Shown piece by piece: positions 60,077-64,000 of a stretch of DNA of 64,000 nucleotides; position 1 is the stretch's first letter; every line of letters starts with the position of its first letter. Source of the DNA: Paenibacillus contaminans (GTDB taxonomy: Bacteria > Bacillota > Bacilli > Paenibacillales > NBRC-103111); NCBI RefSeq assembly GCF_003285015.1, contig NZ_QMFB01000012.1, forward strand, positions 221,137 through 285,136, read 5' to 3'. The notes under the pieces are model-generated. The model did not search any database, was not told where the DNA came from, and was given only the letters and a program-made list of their open reading frames with translations. A program made the translations under genes and the position numbers.

Positions 60077-62575
60077 ATGGCCGAGGAATTAATTCCGCAA
60101 GTCAAAGAACGAGATATCGGCTCGGAAATGCGCGAATCGTTTATGGACTATGCGATGAGCGTTATTGTCAGCCGTGCGCTGCCGGATGTAAGAGACGGCT
60201 TGAAGCCGGTTCACCGCCGGATTATGTATGCGATGTCCGAGCTCGGCATGGCCCCTGACAAACCGTATAAAAAATCGGCAAGGATCGTCGGCGAAGTTAT
60301 CGGTAAGTACCATCCCCACGGGGACTCCTCCATTTACGAGGCGATGGTGCGGATGGCGCAAGATTTTTCGTATCGCTACATGCTTGTAGACGGTCATGGA
60401 AACTTCGGTTCGATCGACGGCGATATGGCTGCGGCTATGCGTTACACAGAGGCTCGCTTATCGAAAATTTCGATGGAGCTGCTGCGTGATATCGGCAAGG
60501 AAACGATTGATTTCGTACCGAACTACGATGGCGAAGAGATGGAGCCTGCGGTTTTACCGTCGCGTTTTCCGAATTTGCTCGTAAACGGTATAACGGGTAT
60601 CGCTGTCGGTATGGCGACGAATATTCCGCCGCACAATCTCGCGGAAGTCATTGACGGGATTCAAGAGATGATTCGGAATCCGGAGATTACTCCGCTTGAA
60701 TTAATGCAATATATTAAAGGCCCCGACTTCCCTACAGGCGGATATATCCTCGGCAGGGAAGGCATCAAGCAGGCTTATTCGACAGGGCGCGGTTCCGTTA
60801 CGATGCGGGCTAAAGCTACGATCGAGGATAATAACGGCAAGGCTCGCATCATCGTGCATGAGCTGCCTTACCAAGTCATCAAGACGAGGCTGATCGTCAG
60901 CATCGCCGATCTTGTTCGCGAGAAGAAGATCGACGGTATTACCGATCTCCGCGATGAATCCGACCGGAACGGGATGCGGATCGTTATCGAGCTGCGCCGT
61001 GATGTTAATCCGAACGTCGTATTGAATAATTTGTATAAGCATACGCAAATGCAAAGCAATTTCGGGATCATCATGCTGGCTATCGTCAACAAAGAACCGA
61101 AAGTATTGAACCTGAAAGAAGTGCTGCATCATTATTTGCTCCATCAGCGGGAAGTTATCCGCCGCCGTACCGAATACGATTTGCGTAAAGCGGAAGCGCG
61201 GGCGCACATCCTCGAAGGCTTGCGGATTGCTCTCGACCATCTCGATCGGGTCATTGCATTAATCCGTGCATCCCGAACGACTGAAGAAGCGCGCGAAGGC
61301 TTGATGTCCCAATTCGAGCTCAGCCATGACCAGGCCCAAGCGATACTGGACATGCGTTTGCAGCGTTTAACCGGCTTGGAGCGGGAGAAGATCGAAGAGG
61401 AGTATGCGGAACTGCAGCTGAAGATTGCGGAATTTAAAGCGATTTTGGCCGACGAAAAGCTCATCCTTGAGATCATTAGCCAGGAGCTTCATGAAATTAA
61501 AGAAAAGTTCGGCGACGAGCGCCGCTCGGAAATTACAATCGGCGAGGATGCCATCGAAGACGAGGATCTTATTCCGCGCGAAGATGTAATCATTACGATC
61601 ACCCATTCCGGGTACGTCAAGCGTCTTCCCGTTACGACTTACCGTTCGCAGAAGCGGGGCGGCAAGGGCGTCATCGGGATGGATACGAAAGATAACGACT
61701 TCGTCGAACATCTGTTCGTAAGCAATACGCATCATTATTTGATGTTCTTCACCGACCGGGGCAAAGTGTACCGGTTGAAGGCTTACGAAATCCCTGATTT
61801 GAGCCGGACATCCCGCGGGACGCCGATTATCAACCTGATTCAAATCGAGCAGGGGGAGACGGTGAACGCCGTTATTCCGGTCGAAAGCTTTGAATCCGAG
61901 CAATACCTCTTCTTCGCGACGCGCAGCGGGATCGTCAAGAAAACGCCACTTGACGATTACGGCAATATCCGCAAGGGCGGCTTGATTGCCATCAATCTTC
62001 GCGAAGATGACGAATTAATCGGCGTGAAGCTAACCGACGGCAAGCAGTCCATCATTATGGGGACGCGTCAAGGCTTGTCGATTCAATTCGAGGAAACCGA
62101 CGTGCGTTCGATGGGACGCTCCGCAACGGGCGTTAAAGGGATTCATATCGGAGAAGACGATGCCGTAATCGATATGGACGTCGTGCAGGAAAACCATGCG
62201 GTGCTTATTGTCACGTCCAAAGGCTACGGGAAGAAAACGCCGATTTCCGAATACCGTCTGCAAACCCGCGGCGGCAAAGGAATCAAAACGATCAACGTAA
62301 CCGAGAAGAACGGGCCGGTCGTTTGTTTGAAGGTCGTAGAAGAAGACGAAGACTTGATGATTATTTCCGCCCAAGGGACCATTATCCGTATGGATATGTC
62401 CGGTATTTCCACGATGGGACGGTATGCGCAAGGCGTTCGTTTGATCAATATCCGTGAGGATGACGAGGTAGCGACGTTGTCCCGCGTGCAAAAAAATGAA
62501 GAAAGCGATCCAACCGAAGCGTCGGAAACATCGGAAACATCGGAAGCGTCGGAGTCGCCGGATTCGAGCGAATAA
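60077..62575 (+). CDS. gyrA: DNA gyrase subunit A
   Basis: 832 aa from ATG 60077, the second of two ATGs (AGGAGG 6 nt upstream). Winged-helix with catalytic Tyr in AAMRYTEARLSK, quinolone region HPHGDSSIYEAMVRMAQ (Ser at the usual position), and a beta-pinwheel with the GyrA box QRRGGKG-like QKRGGKG. The tail is acidic with short ETS/EAS repeats (TEASETSETSEASES). Confidence 0.98.
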   Translation: MAEELIPQVKERDIGSEMRESFMDYAMSVIVSRALPDVRDGLKPVHRRIMYAMSELGMAPDKPYKKSARIVGEVIGKYHPHGDSSIYEAMVRMAQDFSYRYMLVDGHGNFGSIDGDMAAAMRYTEARLSKISMELLRDIGKETIDFVPNYDGEEMEPAVLPSRFPNLLVNGITGIAVGMATNIPPHNLAEVIDGIQEMIRNPEITPLELMQYIKGPDFPTGGYILGREGIKQAYSTGRGSVTMRAKATIEDNNGKARIIVHELPYQVIKTRLIVSIADLVREKKIDGITDLRDESDRNGMRIVIELRRDVNPNVVLNNLYKHTQMQSNFGIIMLAIVNKEPKVLNLKEVLHHYLLHQREVIRRRTEYDLRKAEARAHILEGLRIALDHLDRVIALIRASRTTEEAREGLMSQFELSHDQAQAILDMRLQRLTGLEREKIEEEYAELQLKIAEFKAILADEKLILEIISQELHEIKEKFGDERRSEITIGEDAIEDEDLIPREDVIITITHSGYVKRLPVTTYRSQKRGGKGVIGMDTKDNDFVEHLFVSNTHHYLMFFTDRGKVYRLKAYEIPDLSRTSRGTPIINLIQIEQGETVNAVIPVESFESEQYLFFATRSGIVKKTPLDDYGNIRKGGLIAINLREDDELIGVKLTDGKQSIIMGTRQGLSIQFEETDVRSMGRSATGVKGIHIGEDDAVIDMDVVQENHAVLIVTSKGYGKKTPISEYRLQTRGGKGIKTINVTEKNGPVVCLKVVEEDEDLMIISAQGTIIRMDMSGISTMGRYAQGVRLINIREDDEVATLSRVQKNEESDPTEASETSETSEASESPDSSE

Positions 62576-62660
62576 AGGACAAGTGAGGGGAACATACTTC
62601 CCCTCCTTGTTGTTTTATCCAACCGTAAAATTCCAAGTCATAAGGTGAGGGAACCAATCT

Positions 62661-63731
62661 ATGGGCAACGTTTCCATTGGGCAGCTGAAATCAGGAGAAA
62701 GGTTGGCGGATTCCGTCTTAACGAGAAGAGGGAATGTGCTGCTTGAAAAAGGACGTACCGTAACAAGCCGCGACATCGAGATCTTGCGCGCTTTTTTGAT
62801 AACGAGCGTATCGATCGATGCCAAGGCGGATGCGGAGCAGTCCGTACAAGAAACAGTGTCCGCTAATGACGAGGACGAAACCCAGAGCAATTTTGCATTA
62901 TCCTTCGATAATATGGTACTGCTCCTGAAGAAAGTATTTAATTATGCGAACACCGGCCATGCCATTCCGATTCTGGAAGTGCGCGTGCAGCTGGAAGCGC
63001 TTATTAAAGGGATCGATTCTTATAATATTTTAACGTTCTCTCCCAAGCGTTCAGGCGAGCAGGATTATTTATACTACAACAGCGTGCTTGTGAGCTTAAC
63101 TTCCTATCAGCTGGCCAAATGGCACGGTTTCCAGCAGAAAGACTGGCTGCCTATTGCTTTAGGCGGTTTATTCCATGATATCGGCAACGTCAAAATCGAT
63201 GAGGCTATTCTGGGCAAAACGTCGCAATTGACGGAAGCCGAGATGGAGGAAGTAAAGAAACATACCGTTTACGGCTACCAGCTTCTCAAAAACTTGCCCG
63301 CCATCAATGAAGGGGTCAAACTGTGCACCCTGCAGCATCATGAGAAGGAAGACGGTTCGGGTTATCCTTTCGGTGTCAAAGGCGATAAAGTGCATGCTTA
63401 CGCCAAGGTTGTCGCAATCGCGGATATTTTCCACGCCATGACGTCTCACCGCCGCCACAAGAAGGCTTCTTCGCCTTATTTAGTGTTGGAACAGGTGCTG
63501 AAGGAATCGTTCGGTAAACTCGATCCATCGATGGTTCAGACATTCATAACTAGAGTAACCTCTCTTCACAATGGAACGCTGGTCAAGCTGAGCGATAATC
63601 GTATAGGGGAGATCATCTTTTCCGACCGGGCCAATCCGACTCGCCCTTGGGTCAATGTAAACGGAGCGATTGTCAATCTAACGACAGAGCGTAATTTATT
63701 CATTATGGAAGTGCTGGAGAAACGTAATTAA
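62661..63731 (+). CDS. HD-GYP domain protein
   Basis: 356 aa. An N-terminal unnamed domain (about 1-110) precedes an HD-GYP domain (about 125-290): HD in GGLFHDIGNVKID, HH in LQHHEKEDGSGYP, the GYP itself, and VVAIADIFHAMTS. HD-GYP proteins hydrolyse cyclic-di-GMP. It stands alone between gyrA and the rRNA operon. Confidence 0.9.
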   Translation: MGNVSIGQLKSGERLADSVLTRRGNVLLEKGRTVTSRDIEILRAFLITSVSIDAKADAEQSVQETVSANDEDETQSNFALSFDNMVLLLKKVFNYANTGHAIPILEVRVQLEALIKGIDSYNILTFSPKRSGEQDYLYYNSVLVSLTSYQLAKWHGFQQKDWLPIALGGLFHDIGNVKIDEAILGKTSQLTEAEMEEVKKHTVYGYQLLKNLPAINEGVKLCTLQHHEKEDGSGYPFGVKGDKVHAYAKVVAIADIFHAMTSHRRHKKASSPYLVLEQVLKESFGKLDPSMVQTFITRVTSLHNGTLVKLSDNRIGEIIFSDRANPTRPWVNVNGAIVNLTTERNLFIMEVLEKRN

Positions 63732-63749
63732 TCATTTTTTATAATAAGC

Positions 63750-63779
63750 TTGACCTCTAGTTAACCGATGTGGTATATT
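63750..63779 (+). promoter_or_regulatory. rRNA operon promoter P1
   Basis: TTGACC (63750-63755), 18-bp spacer, TATATT (63774-63779). Confidence 0.75.
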
Positions 63780-63867
63780 ACATCTTGTCGCCTTTAAGGG
63801 ACAACACAAAACCACGACACTCGAATAGGTAAGCGGCAAGCGAGCAAAAAACTTTTTTAAAAAAAGC

Positions 63868-63897
63868 TTGCAATCGCCCAAAGATGTGTGGTAAGAT
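63868..63897 (+). promoter_or_regulatory. rRNA operon promoter P2
   Basis: TTGCAA (63868-63873), 18-bp spacer, TAAGAT (63892-63897). P1 and P2 share the GATGTG(TG)G spacer end. Confidence 0.75.
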
Positions 63898-63903
63898 ATG
63901 AAA

Positions 63904-64000
63904 GTCGCTTAAACGAGGCGACAATGAAATATCAAGAATTGTCCTTTGAAAACTGAACAATGAGCGAAATAAAGCCAGCAAAAACAAGCAACAAATCGCA
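63904..64000 (+). other. leader of an rRNA operon (16S begins beyond the window)
   Basis: GTCGC/GCGAC hairpin, then TCCTTTGAAAACTGAACA, the sequence typically found upstream of 16S rRNA genes in Bacillales. No 16S body is inside the window. Confidence 0.75.

Noticed and set aside
1..64000. CRISPR array
   Set aside because: No regularly spaced identical repeats were seen on either strand.

Overview
The window is a chromosomal replication-origin region of a spore-forming, low-to-mid GC Firmicute, most likely Paenibacillus or a close relative (Paenibacillaceae). The basis is the gene order (walRK-yycHIJ-htrC-rlmH; purA-dnaB-rplI-gdpP-yybS-rpsR-ssb-rpsF; parAB-noc-rsmG-mnmG-mnmE-jag-yidC-rnpA-rpmH; dnaA-dnaN-yaaA-recF-remB-gyrB-gyrA), the sporulation gene yyaC, three parS sites, and proteins that read as Bacillales orthologues. 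No database search was possible, so family names rest on motifs and synteny.

Layout. oriC lies at about 53.1-55.05 kb and flanks dnaA: a DnaA-box array upstream, and boxes plus a DnaA-trio/AT-rich unwinding module between dnaA and dnaN. Right of it, genes run rightward (dnaN, yaaA, recF, remB, gyrB, gyrA, an HD-GYP protein) to tandem rRNA promoters and a 16S leader at the right edge. Left of it, most genes run leftward, with replication: rpmH, rnpA, yidC, jag, mnmE, mnmG, rsmG, noc, parB, parA, a cysteine-desulfurase-like gene, DUF4446, DUF3343, mscS, DUF951, then tRNA-Ser(CGA). Beyond a 15.3-kb integrated element come an ECF sigma/anti-sigma pair, rpsF-ssb-rpsR, yybS, gdpP, rplI, dnaB, purA, a LysM-G5-M23 peptidase, the walRK cluster and rlmH.

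The accessory part is 23050-38442. A 72-bp direct repeat containing the 3' part of tRNA-Ser(CGA) marks attL and attR. Next to the intact tRNA is a tyrosine integrase; then come a type I toxin-antitoxin locus (36-aa holin-like toxin and an overlapping antisense RNA), several tiny genes, a second integrase, an AT-rich lone P-loop ATPase, a lysogeny-type switch (XRE repressor, divergent promoters, repeated operators), a LexA-like box, a sigma-like factor and a leftward train of small phage genes ending in a tail tape-measure protein. Terminase, portal, capsid and lysis genes were not recognised, so it is a decayed prophage or a satellite-like element.

The core genes couple replication, segregation, translation and envelope homeostasis. 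Notable regulatory DNA: a PurBox pair above the purA promoter, a DnaA-box cluster about 31 kb from oriC, an interspersed 80-90-bp repeat, and a leader with a terminator-like hairpin in front of the M23 peptidase.
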